From the NCBI RefSeq assembly GCF_001949145.1, contig NW_019091444.1, forward strand, positions 220,227-283,054: a stretch of DNA of 62,828 nt, given 5' to 3'. Positions 35,701-47,700 of the stretch are shown here, piece after piece. The stretch's first letter is position 1, and every line of letters starts with the position of its first letter. The position numbers and the translations under genes are program-made. Source of the DNA: Acanthaster planci (taxonomy: Eukaryota > Echinodermata > Asteroidea > Valvatida > Acanthasteridae). The notes below the pieces were generated by a model. That model was not told the origin of the DNA. It saw only the letters and a program-made list of their open reading frames with translations, and ran no database searches.

Positions 35701-38700
35701 CAGTGGAATGCTATTACAACGAGGTCCCTTGGACTTTACAAATTACCTTGTTATAAGAGTTACCTTGTGTTATCAGTCATGGAATCAAAGAAAAACAAAG
35801 ACTTGGACCTAAAACTATTAACTATCCTTGTTATAAACGTTACTTTGTATTTACAGTGTTCTTCGTATGTGTGTTCGACTGTACATAAATGTCCATGCGC
35901 AGAGTAAACTCTAATACATTGTAACACTTCTAAATGTGCTGTATGCATGGGCTGTAAACTTTTCACTTCTTGAAATTGAACAAGTTAAATTGTAACCAAA
36001 ATATTTATAGGTTAAGATAGATTGTGAATTGTGCACATTCCCACTCAGAAATATACTGAAATTTGTTCATCAAAATTGGAGTATGCATAATATGTACAGT
36101 GTATACCGGTATGTACATGTATGTATCTACCTGTAGCGTGATAGATTGTACAAGTGTATACATGTGTACATGTACATGGGTAGTTCCAGAAATTACAGGT
36201 CCGTTTTTTTTTTCTGTATCCCTGTCACATCTGACATATGATTTTGTAAGTTCAGAACACATTTTCTGATTTCCACGAGTGATGAATTAATTAATGCAAA
36301 TCACCTGCCAAAGAAATAGTTTGAAATCAATTCTGGCAATATTTATCAAATAACAAAGGTCAGATGTTCATGTAAAAGGGAAACCAAAATGTCACACTTT
36401 TGGACCCCTAATTTCTCTAATTACCCACATGTACAGTATACAGCAATCTAATCAATGTGCATTGAAACAGATGCAGTAATTTATGGCACTTCATCAGTGA
36501 TTCACCTGTCACACCACAGGTGTATTCAGGAATTGTAACACAGAACCCGGTATGCTTTCGACAATTGGCCGTACTGGCTAGTGATCTACCAGTACAGGTA
36601 CTTGTACATGTACATGTAGATGTACATGTATGGGTACACTGTTAGCGTATTATGGAATGTGGGTGTGTTTGCACCAATACCTCACATCATAATTTACGTG
36701 TGTATGAGGTACAGCCTCATACTACAGTTATATACATGTGTACATGTACATGTACTGGTAGGCCTATGTGTGTACCAGAACAGTGTGCTGTGTACTTGAA
36801 GGATTTGGGGAGTCAAAGATGGGATGCGATGTTTCAGATTGTGTAGACGAGTGATGATTGCATAAAATTAAGTATCATTCTGTACTGTTCCTTGAAACAG
36901 GGGCTGTTGACCATGCATAAACAGGTAAATTTCAGAATGTGTTTTTTTTTTTTGGCATAGCGTTTCCGTGTGCACATTGGTAAATTTTCAACTGTCATGG
37001 TAGCATCCAAATTCTCAGCTGAATACACTTTCTTAAATGCAGAGGTACCATAAGGCTACTGGTAATTTGATTTTTTTACTAGTTGCTCAGGATGACGGCC
37101 AAAATGTCTGTCTCCTCCATTTGGCGACTACAATGACTAACAACTGACACCCTGCATTTACAGGAATGCCGATAGAAAGTGCTAAGATGATGAAATCTTC
37201 CCGGACATGTGCAGTACTTTTGTGGAATTCGTCATGGTCAAGGGTCGGTCTTGCAATATTGATAAATCCGAATTCCAAGAATACTTTGATTATCAAACCA
37301 GCGTGCCTTCGCACATGTCATCAAATGGCCTTTGTTTATAAACATTTGCAGCATGTACATGTACATGTACACTGTATTTACAGTACGTGGACCTTGTCCA
37401 TGTTACATATACATGTACATACTGTACATGTATATGTAACGATAAACAGTACCATTTGAATATGGAAGTTACGGTATTTCCATCATTGAATTGAATCAAT
37501 AAATATTGTAAACCTTAACTTTTTGGATGTCAGTTGAAGAGTTCCTACTTTACTTGGATACATGCAACAGGAGTTTGCAACACCGCTTTGATTTCACTAG
37601 TCGATGTCTACACGCACTGGTATATTGCACCGCCAGTCAACAAGAACACACTGTGTCGCGTGCGCCATTTGCGCATGTGTACAGGATCAGCCATCAGAAA
37701 ATCATCAAATCAGCCATCAAAAATAAGTCTCAGGCCATTCCGTTCCAGTAATTTTGTGATTTTGTGATTTCAAGATCCAATCTTCAGAGGGGAAAACCAG
37801 TGGAAAGGAAAAGAAGGGAGAAACTCAATCGATTGGTTACAAAATTGCATTCTTAGAGTGTACAGTACATGTACATTTATTTCATGGTGTTGAGAGTAAA
37901 CTTGAAAGCAGCTGAGCTGAACGCACAGGTGTAACTACGGGGGAGAATGCCTTTGCCCCTCTGGGTGTCCCCGCGTTTGGAATTCATGAACAAACTCTGC
38001 TGCCGCTCACTGTCTTTTGTCACCCCCAGAGGTAATAACCCTAGTTTCGCCACTGGCCGAACGTGTGTGTATTTGGCATGCTGATAATCACATTATCACA
38101 GTGCATACCGTACGTGCACCGTTTTGTGGATGGAAAAAAATGCGGAGGTACATTTATCTGTTGCTTTAGGATGTGGTGAAAGATTTCTTTAACACTTTGC
38201 GTGCCTTTCATAGATCTCAGAGGTGGTTCTGGCGACTTGTGGTTCTCATTGCGTGTCTGGGTCACATCGGAGTTCATATAGGCACTGCAGCACTCAAAGT
38301 AATTGTGTTACCCGGTTACTGTATGGATCCATCCTTTCTGGTTACAAGAAAATAGAGAAACCTTTTTCCTGAGGTCAGAGCATGAAACATCACCTGCACC
38401 GTACGTGGTCAGATTTTGTTGAACATGGACCGTGTTTACATCGTTCCCCCCTTTTTTTTTTCTGGAGCACCAACTTCCTGCCCTATGCAATAACACCGCC
38501 CCCAAAGATGGATACGTGATTCTGCCCTGAGTCTTATAGCAGGTGTCGGACATGTAAACAAAAGGAAGTTGTAATTTACACGTACATGTACATGTATGGA
38601 AATTATACAACTTGGAGGAAAAATAGACGTCCTTGAAATTCTGATATCCTTCACCCCAACAAGTAAGCAAATGTGTGTTGAAAATGCGTAATACATGTAC

Positions 38701-41700
38701 AAGTACATGTACGTGTGCTTCCTCTATGACACACATACATTACATTGTACTTACATGTACATGTACGGTACATGTACATCGGTATATGCAAATGTACATG
38801 TGTACAAACTGTGCTTTGTTACACCACTATGAAAAGAGGGTGCATGTATGTATACATGTATTTTGTTTCCTCTTTATCTAACAGTATTACATCCTCCTAG
38901 CTCTCACAAAGCGCTGGCACTTAACCACGAAGGACAAAAGGCTGATCATTGATGAAGACAAGGAAACAGTCCATGTCGCTCTTTTTCCTTTCAGTTGTAG
39001 GGTCTGTGCTCTACATGTACATGTATCTGCCTGCCGACTGTTCAGATTTAATCAGAACTGTACAGATTTGTGAGTTTTCAAAGGCCGAAAATCTGACCGA
39101 TCAGACTTAGCAATTTTGGGGGAAGAAAAATAAAAATGAATTAAAAAAAAAAAAAGAGAGAAAATCTCGCAAATTACCCAGCACTGTCTGGGAAGTTTGC
39201 TCTGCCCTGCCGCCACAACTGCACAGCGAAGTGACACGTGGAAGAGTTGAAATCATTTCCGAAATCACACGTACATAAACTGGGGTACTGTTCATGTACT
39301 GTACTTGGCTGCGGTTTGAATTTGCATATGCACAGGCGCCCGGACCCAACTGTTCCAGGGGCTTCGCACCAAGGTGTTCGCATTGCACGCACGCTTTGTG
39401 TTCTGTTTTTAGACGTACATGTACATGTAGCAATGTTGGCAGGTACAAGATGTACCGGTAGGCCTTACATGCCTCTATGGTAATTTTAACTTGTACATGA
39501 ACATGTCTCTATGGTAAAGTGAACCTGTACATGTACATGTGCATGCCTCTATGGTAGAGTGAACCTGTACATGTGCATGCCTCTATGGTAAAGTGAACCT
39601 GTACATGTGCATGCCTCTATGGTAAAGTGAACCTGTACATGTACATGTGCATGCCTCTATGGTAGAGTGAACCTGTACATGTACATGTGCATGCCTCTAT
39701 GGTAGAGTGAACCTGTACATGTACATGTGCATGTCTCTATGGTAAAGTGAACCTGTACATGTGCATGCCTCTATGGTAAAGTGAACCTGTACATGTGCAT
39801 GTGCATGCCTCTATGGTAGAGTGAACCTGTACATGTACATGTGCATGCCTCTATGGTAGAGTGAACCTGTACATGTGCATGTCTCTGTGGTAAAGTGAAC
39901 ATGTACATGTACATGTGCATGCTCATCGTTTCATCATAAATGCATTTGTATGGTACCGGTATTCTGATGTGAACTTGCTGAGTGCCCTGCCTACATGTAT
40001 GTATGTACATGTACATGTATGTATGTACATGTACATAAAGGCTCTCCTGTAACCACCCCAGCATGGTTCTAATACACAGCTGCCTGGTCCATTGGCTATC
40101 ACTCCCTCTCCTTGCTCTGTGACCACATGAAGCCCTTGACCCTGTGCATTTCAAGTTGGCAATGAAAGAACTTGGCCCGTATGGCAGAGAATTCTGGGTC
40201 AAGTTCATGCTTTTCTATTCATGGACATAAATACTGCTCAGAGCAGGTTTGCACGAAATTCCTGGCTGGTACCCCAGTAAGTACCGGGTATTTTTGGTGA
40301 TTAAGGTCAAGCACATACGAGGAGGATATGATGACATCTGGTGGGCAGATACATGTACCAAAAAAAGAGTCAACCTCGGTGGTGCATGTACTGTACTGTG
40401 TGTCATCTCTCTGTACATGAATTTCGTCACATTTGCCATGCATTAGCATAACAGGACACACATACCGATATACAGCACAAGGCCACTCTCCCCCAAACGT
40501 GTTTCCCGACCTATTTTGACAGCATGACACTGAATTTTTTTTGGGGGGGGTGAGGAGATGGGCTTGCATTTTTTTTAGATAACTATATTTGTGATAAAAA
40601 TATCACGATATTCACAAATATTGTGGTCGTCTTTTACATGGAGTATTGCATCATCAAAGAGCAGTGGCGAGAAGCCAACGTTCATTGGGAATGCCAGCAA
40701 ATACAGGCAAGCGTGAAGGTTGCTGTCAACTTGGCAAAATCCTCTACACTGAAGAAGTATTTTTTATATATCTGCCCATCTACATGTACATGTATGTTCA
40801 AATAAAAGTATTCATGTTATAGAATAATAAAAGGGACATTGAATTTGCCAATATTTGAGGCAAGAAAGACGCAATATTCCAACACAGGAAACTGGAAAAT
40901 GGACATTAAGGAATCTCTTTTTTGGGTTACGACTGCGGCAAAACACAGCCCTGTAAAACATTGTTCAGGACTTCCTGTCATCGTTCAACCATAGAGTTAC
41001 AAACCCTTTGTAGCTCTATGGTTCAACACACATTAGATGTGATTTACATGTACACTGTACATGTAATGTCCGCATACATGTATATTATTTTAAAACAATT
41101 CATGTTGATGCCCATTATGTGAAAAGAGATTCTGGAAGATTTGCGAAGGTATAAATGATACAGAGCCCAAAGGCCAGTCACTGTTACATCAGGCTTTAGA
41201 CCACTTGGAAATGCAGTGCCTTTAGGCTCCTGCTTAGCGGAGGATTTTAGGGGATTCAGGAATGTTGTTGGCATTAATTAGGAGGTTGTGCAATGCACAT
41301 GTCAACGTGTACATGTGCATGTACCCATGCACATGTACAGTTTGATACCTAGCAAACATGTTGAAAGAATTCACTTTGATAGTGTGCTGTCATTTCCGCT
41401 GTGGTCGTGAAGCTTCGGCAAGGGACTAATTGAAAAAAGAAAAAAAAAGTCTTGTGCCTTGTAATACGTGTGCATTGTGTACAAAGGCTTCCCTTGAACT
41501 GACTGTTACCGGATTCTACAGGAAGTGCCATTAAGTCTTCCACACAGCTTATCGTTCCCGTGCTAACAAGAAGTCCGTAAGTAGCGACATCCTCTACAGA
41601 AGAGGACGGTGCATTGAAGGGAGGGGGATAAAACGAGATCCTACGCGGTAGTAGGAAATGTGAGTTGAGGAAGGACGTGCCGCTTACCAACTCGTTAGAA

Positions 41701-44700
41701 CAATAAAAGATGGATCCTCACACAGAACGGAAAGGGGCCTCTAGGAGGAGATACAGGCGCCGCGGTGAAAGGCAAGGTACAGTTTTGCTGCTTGGTGGGG
41801 TTTGTAAGATTTCTTGCCCAACAATTTGCTGAACATGTGCATGTACTTCACCGATCAGTACCACATCTTGGAAATGCATTTGTATATAATAAAATGTTCA
41901 TGTATATGAACACCCATACATACATGTACATGTGTATGTACAGTGTACATGTGTACATTACTTCAACCTGGCAGTGCGACCTGCTTGCATTGTTGCGATG
42001 GCCATGTTCGGACGGGTTGTGTACGTACATGTACAATAGGTTGAACGTACTGGTACTCTTTGCCGTACCCGGTATGTTCTCCCACCAGTGTCCAGCTGAA
42101 CAGGAGGGTGTTGCTTGATGTCAGAGCACCCTCTGTCATTTGTGTAAACATGATTAATTCATTTTATTTGTCAGGCTAGTCTAATATTCCGGTTCATGTA
42201 ACTCCCAGTATTGACAGGCTCAATGTCTAAAGAAAGTTTCTTTTTGTTTGTTTTGTTCCAAATTTCAGGTGAGAACTCGCCGGCCAATTTTCAGAGCTTC
42301 AAAAACCGGGGCGTCAGCGCCACCCACAAGGGACAGATCTTGTGGCACCTGGACTCGGAGAGCTGCTTCCGTAAACGTGAGTTCTGGCATTCTGGGCAGT
42401 ACTTGGAAGGATGGCAACAAGTTTCTACTGCTGCAAAGGAGTGGCAGTGGAATCCTTGGCTTTAGAAACATTTCAAATGTTGGGCATTTGTGTGCTGAGG
42501 AATAGAAATTGTGAGATGCTCGTCAGATTATCGTGCGCACACATGTACATGGGTAATTCCAGAAATTAGAGGTCCATTTTTTTTTTGTGTACCGTCACAT
42601 CTGATGTGCATGTATCATATTTTGTAACACATTTTCTAATTTTCTAATTTTCAAGAGTTTCAATAGTTTGAAATCAATGCCGGTGATATTTTCATGTCAA
42701 ATAACAAAGGTCAGATGTAACACGGACACAAAAATGTCACACTTTTGGACCCCCAATTTGGAATTACCCACATACTGGTACATACAGTTTGAGTGACCTG
42801 GTGTTGCCAAGTTCTGTATACATTTACAATATACATTGTACGTGTACCATGCATGTACTGGTACTCGTCAGTTGTATTGATTTGAAATGATTTTGATTCT
42901 GTTTATTTTGTGTCAGGAAATTGAAAGTCGTTAACTTTGTTTTTTGTTAATGTAGCAAAGATGTCCGTAAAACTCGCTCTCTTGTTTGCACGAACACAAC
43001 ACGCTCTCTTGTTTGCATGAGCACAGCACTGAATAAGATTTTTGCTGTGAAGAAGAAGGTCATGGAAAGAGTGGAGAGAGGAAATGTTGTGTCCCTGGGA
43101 TTCGAACCCTGGGCTGCAGAGTTGCAGTTTGTGCGGACATGTACAGTACTGCCTTGTGCAGCCAAAACTGATTCATACATACTGTACTGTATGCACATTT
43201 ACTTGAAGATGCTGCGATCCAAATGAGACGATCTCAACGTAAATTTGCAGTTTCATTTATGACAAGTTTTTTCTGTTGCCCTAATGAGTTCACATTGCTC
43301 TTAGATATGTTAGATTTTCATCATTAGTGGGATACAGTTTTGGACACTTGTATTCAAAAACAAGGAAAACCGTGGGCAAGTTTCTTTCAGTTCAGGAAAA
43401 CACTTTTTCACGAGTACTTTTGACCCTGATCCATGTAAGTTTAGTCCTTTGGGATCGTACTCACTGACATTGGATGGCATGGTATTCAAGTCGTTGAGTT
43501 GGTTAAAACACTTGCCCTTCAGCTTTGATGTCAGTATGAAACAAAACCTAATTTGACTTTCCGGACTGATAGTGATCTCTGAAAGGGAAAAACTAATTAA
43601 TTGGCTCAGCTTCATGTACTCTTGTCGGGATGTGTTTGAACTGCAACAGGAATTGAAACTGCTGGGACTGGAAAGTCACAGAAGTCAAAAATTAACATCT
43701 CCTCTCCCCACTTCTTCCCTCACCCGCACTCTTGGATTTTCCCCCAGGGAGGAACTTGTCGTTAGAGGGGAAACGAGAGAGACGTGGGGCGCAGGAATAA
43801 GCTAGATTAACAGTAATTAGTCTCCTTGAACTTGATGGGGAAAATTGACAGATTTCCAAGGGGGTCGAAAAGAAGTACCTGTCCATGTAGGATGCAGTTA
43901 GCCTTGAATTTCAAAAGACGGAATTCCCTGCTTCAGTCTGATGTTGTGAATAATAGAATTTCCAGAAAAGAGTGAGATAAGATTTTGTTGGGACAGGAAT
44001 TAGGCTAATACATGTGTCTCCTCCTTTCCTACTTCAGAAATTTCTCGACAGTCTGATGACCTTGGCAGCAAATGTACATGTGCACATACTGCACAACGAA
44101 TTGAGGATGCAGGGAGCTTGCTGTACATTAAAAATCAGATCCCATTTTGCGTCACATGAAACTACACAGATTTATACATGTACTGTATAGTATTGTTTCC
44201 AGAGATTTGTTTTTGACGAGCTAGCCCTAAAACGCACGGTCCCCTTAGCACAGTGAGCAAGTTGTTTTTTTTTTTCTTGCCCCTTAGAACAATGGAAATG
44301 ATGCCGTGTGATTCACCTTGTTAGTCATGATTTTTGCCTGGATTACGAAACCAGTTTCCATGCACATTTGCACGTAGACACAGTCGACTCAGCATTAGGG
44401 GGGATGAACTACAAAACAATTGTAATTGAATTGAAATTTGTTCTGTCTTGCAGCCGTCACCAGAGTTTGTTTCAAGTACTATCACGGGACGACGGGGGAA
44501 CTCCGTGCTGTCACTCCGACGATAACAGTCAGGAACCCCCATGCCAGTGAGGCGGAAGATCCTTCCCCAGACAATGGCCCGCTCTTCCATATTGCCATCA
44601 GCGGTGGGTATCGCTGCAAATCCTCTTTCCTCAATTTTGACTCTCACGTCCCCTTGAATTTATTTTCTCTGACATAGACACTGCCAGAACTGCTTGGAGT

Positions 44701-47700
44701 TGAGATTGCAAAGATTGTACCATTTGTGGATGTTTTTGCCCCCTCCCAAAATGGCCTTGGAGTGAGGAATAATTATAATTTAAAACTCCATCTTGAGTTT
44801 TTTGTTTGCTTCAGTGTAGGGCACAGGTAGAGTCGGATGAGGCTAGCCCAATATAAAATGAAAGAGTCTACAAAATGGAAAGCCCACAAACTTGGGGGGG
44901 GAGGAATGGACTATTGAAACATTGGATTACCGACTGGTTCTTCAGAATTTAAGACTCTTTTTTTAGTTAAACATAACAGCATTATTTTAGTACCTAAATG
45001 GCCTGTGAAAAGAAACCTGAAGAAAAGTAAGTTTGCATACATGTACATAAGTACGTAATGTTGAATCCATCACATGTCCAGTCACCAGACCGGTTATATG
45101 CATGTACATGTAGCCAGGGTTGCAATGGAGTCTGTCTGGAGTCTTTTCACAGGACCGGTCATGAGTAACAGGGTGAACAGTGATAAAGGAATGCTTTTTG
45201 TCAGTTCGTGTGAGTAACGTGATTTGACTCGAGACTGAATGTCTAGCGACGGACTCGATCGCAGGGGGACTTGCGATGGATTCGACATCACTGAGTGTAC
45301 GGCATCAGTTAAATAAAAACCAGTTGGAGGAGGGGCACTTGTGAAATGCGGCATCTTTCAACACTACCTGCTCGGCAAACTTCCAGAAAAGCTGCTGTTG
45401 CAAAATGAAAACCTCAACAGGCATGTAGGGCACGTCCCCGTCCATCAAGCGTGGGCCCCGTTAACGAGAATTGACACACTTCAGGGGAGGAAACCTCACT
45501 GACTTTTGCGCTCTGCAAGCATACGATGTAACACTGACTCGTCCAAGGCCCCTGCGGTTGCCGCGGCGGACAGAAGAAGGGGTGTGGGAGGGGGGGAAAC
45601 GTTTAATTTTTTTTTCCCATCCGTCAAGCTGATGGAAGTAGCAGGTGCGGCGGAGCGTGGCAAGTGAAAGCTTCCGCCCGATATCGTTGAATCGGCAGTG
45701 GTTGACCTTCACAGTCAGGCACCGATGTCTTCCAAGCATAGAAGTGAGCTCAGTGATAACTCGTTACCAGCCTTATTGCCATGCAATGCCTATTATTTGA
45801 TACTGGTTCACCGCTCAATTTATTTGTTCGCTCACTGTGGCCTCGTCAGATTACATGTATATTTTTCAGGTCTGCCTGTACGATGTAGGTCTTTGTCTAT
45901 TGGCACTATATGGAGATACTCTGAAAGTAGGCGTACAGTACATTCCAACTAAAAGTTAACTTGGGAATGGGAAAATCTTTTTACACGTTTTGTCTTCTCA
46001 GCGAATTCAGTTTTTTTCATTTCACAAAACCAGAAAATTTTCCGGGAAAAGATTTTCACAGATTTTCCCACACGTGGGAAAAAAGTGGGAAAAGATTTTC
46101 ACAGATATTGGCACGAGTAAGAAAAGATTTGCACGGATTTTCCTACAAGTGGGAAGAGGTTTCCACAAGGTTTTCCCCCAAGAGGGAAATCGCTGTCACA
46201 CCTTGTGAACTGTGAGGGCAAGTGTGAAAGCAAATTCTCTGCACAGAATTTCCCAAGTGTTAACTTCCAGTTGCAGTGCACTGTACAATGCAGCTGGGAG
46301 TGCTGGAAGTCTATTTGAGACACAAATTTGCCTAGTGTTGCCCTCTTTATAACATAAGGGCACACGTACTTGCTTTGTTCTTCAACATGTTACAATTTTT
46401 ATACGTGCAGGTTTTATTCCAAACATGTAAATGTATATTGTACATGCCTGTAATTCATGCACAGGTTGTTGGAATTCAATACCCATGCATTTGTTCATGT
46501 TCCAGTACATGTGCATGTACAATCAATGTTTACATGCACGTGATGTATTGACGTGTATTATACATGGGATGGTGACGGTACTGGCATGACTGGAGACCAA
46601 GGGCTTTTCATAAATATTTGTCTGGGGACTGTTCATGTAATAGATGATATGCCTAATATGTACTCAGTACGTGTATGTGGGTCATTCCATGAGGTTGGGG
46701 CATAATTTGTGACGGTGTCAGTTGCTACATGGGTGCGGTAAAAATGAACAGACATTTCCCTGCATGTGGATTCCAACTGACATTGTTATACATCTTGCAA
46801 GGCTGAATACAGAGGTGTGTGTTATTTTTACAGAGTAAATGACCTACTCTACAGGTCATGCAGAGGTAAAAGTTACCGATGTAACAAGGACACCTTCAAA
46901 AATTGTGCCCCAACCTCATGGAATGACCCATGTACATGTACGGTGTGTGAACATGTCCATAATGCACATGTACATGCCTGCAGGTACGTACGGGTTCCTT
47001 CATGTTACTATACCTGATTAATGTAGCAACTGTAACCACAGAAAGACTAGCAGTTGACAACAGTTGCAAACTATTTCACGTTCTTTATAAAAACGGCAAC
47101 ACTAACTGCTAAGTTGTTCAATGTCTTAATGTTATCACAGGCAGACAGACGTGGACCCTGAGGAATTGGGGGAGGGGATACATGTCACATTTTGCAGGTC
47201 AAGTTTCCAGACTTGAAAAACGACACCCGCTTAATGGAAACGGATTCCAGGTGGAGGGATGGGTGCTGTTTTAAAAACACAACTCCCAGAAAATGTCACG
47301 GAGGCATTTGTACGCAGAGTCTAGATTTCCCCTCTAGAGCGAGTAAAGAAAAAAGTTCGGAGGTGGGGGGGTGTAGAATGTGTTCATGACAAATTGATAT
47401 GGCGTGGTAACATCACTTAACCTTTCCACTGATAAGGTGAGACTGCTGGTGTAGACACACAGGTTTTCAATTGTCCAATTGAATGCAGAAACAAACTTCA
47501 TTTACCCCAGGGAGCTGAGATGGTCGTAGGAATACTTGTTGGTCTGATGAGCAGGGATAACACGATAAGACCCCAGACACCAGTAATGGTGGAGACTGTG
47601 TGTGTGTACTTTATAAATAGCCATTTATAATTCCATGTACTTTTTCAGTCAGTACATGTACATGTACTTCTTAAACTTGACCACAAGAATAGTTGAAGTA

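Larger units (their letters stand above)
32731..42268 (+). other. HECW intron 1 (9.5 kb)
   Basis: Filled with ACATGT hexamer blocks, MITE family 2 copy 1, a 12-unit minisatellite at 39470-39922 and an 8-bp-scale C run near 35266. Short open frames rich in Met, Tyr, Cys, Thr and His-Val are hexamer artefacts. No nested gene is seen. Confidence 0.8.
42377..44453 (+). other. HECW intron 2
   Basis: Contains MITE family 2 copy 2, a 24-bp tandem duplication near 42976-43020 (CGCTCTCTTGTTTGCA twice) and a possible minus-strand SINE at about 43030-43150. Confidence 0.75.

Noticed and set aside
39470-39922. Regular spaced repeats that might suggest a CRISPR-like array
   Set aside because: The genome is eukaryotic, the spacers are not unique (whole units repeat), and the spacing varies by a hexamer. 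It is a minisatellite.
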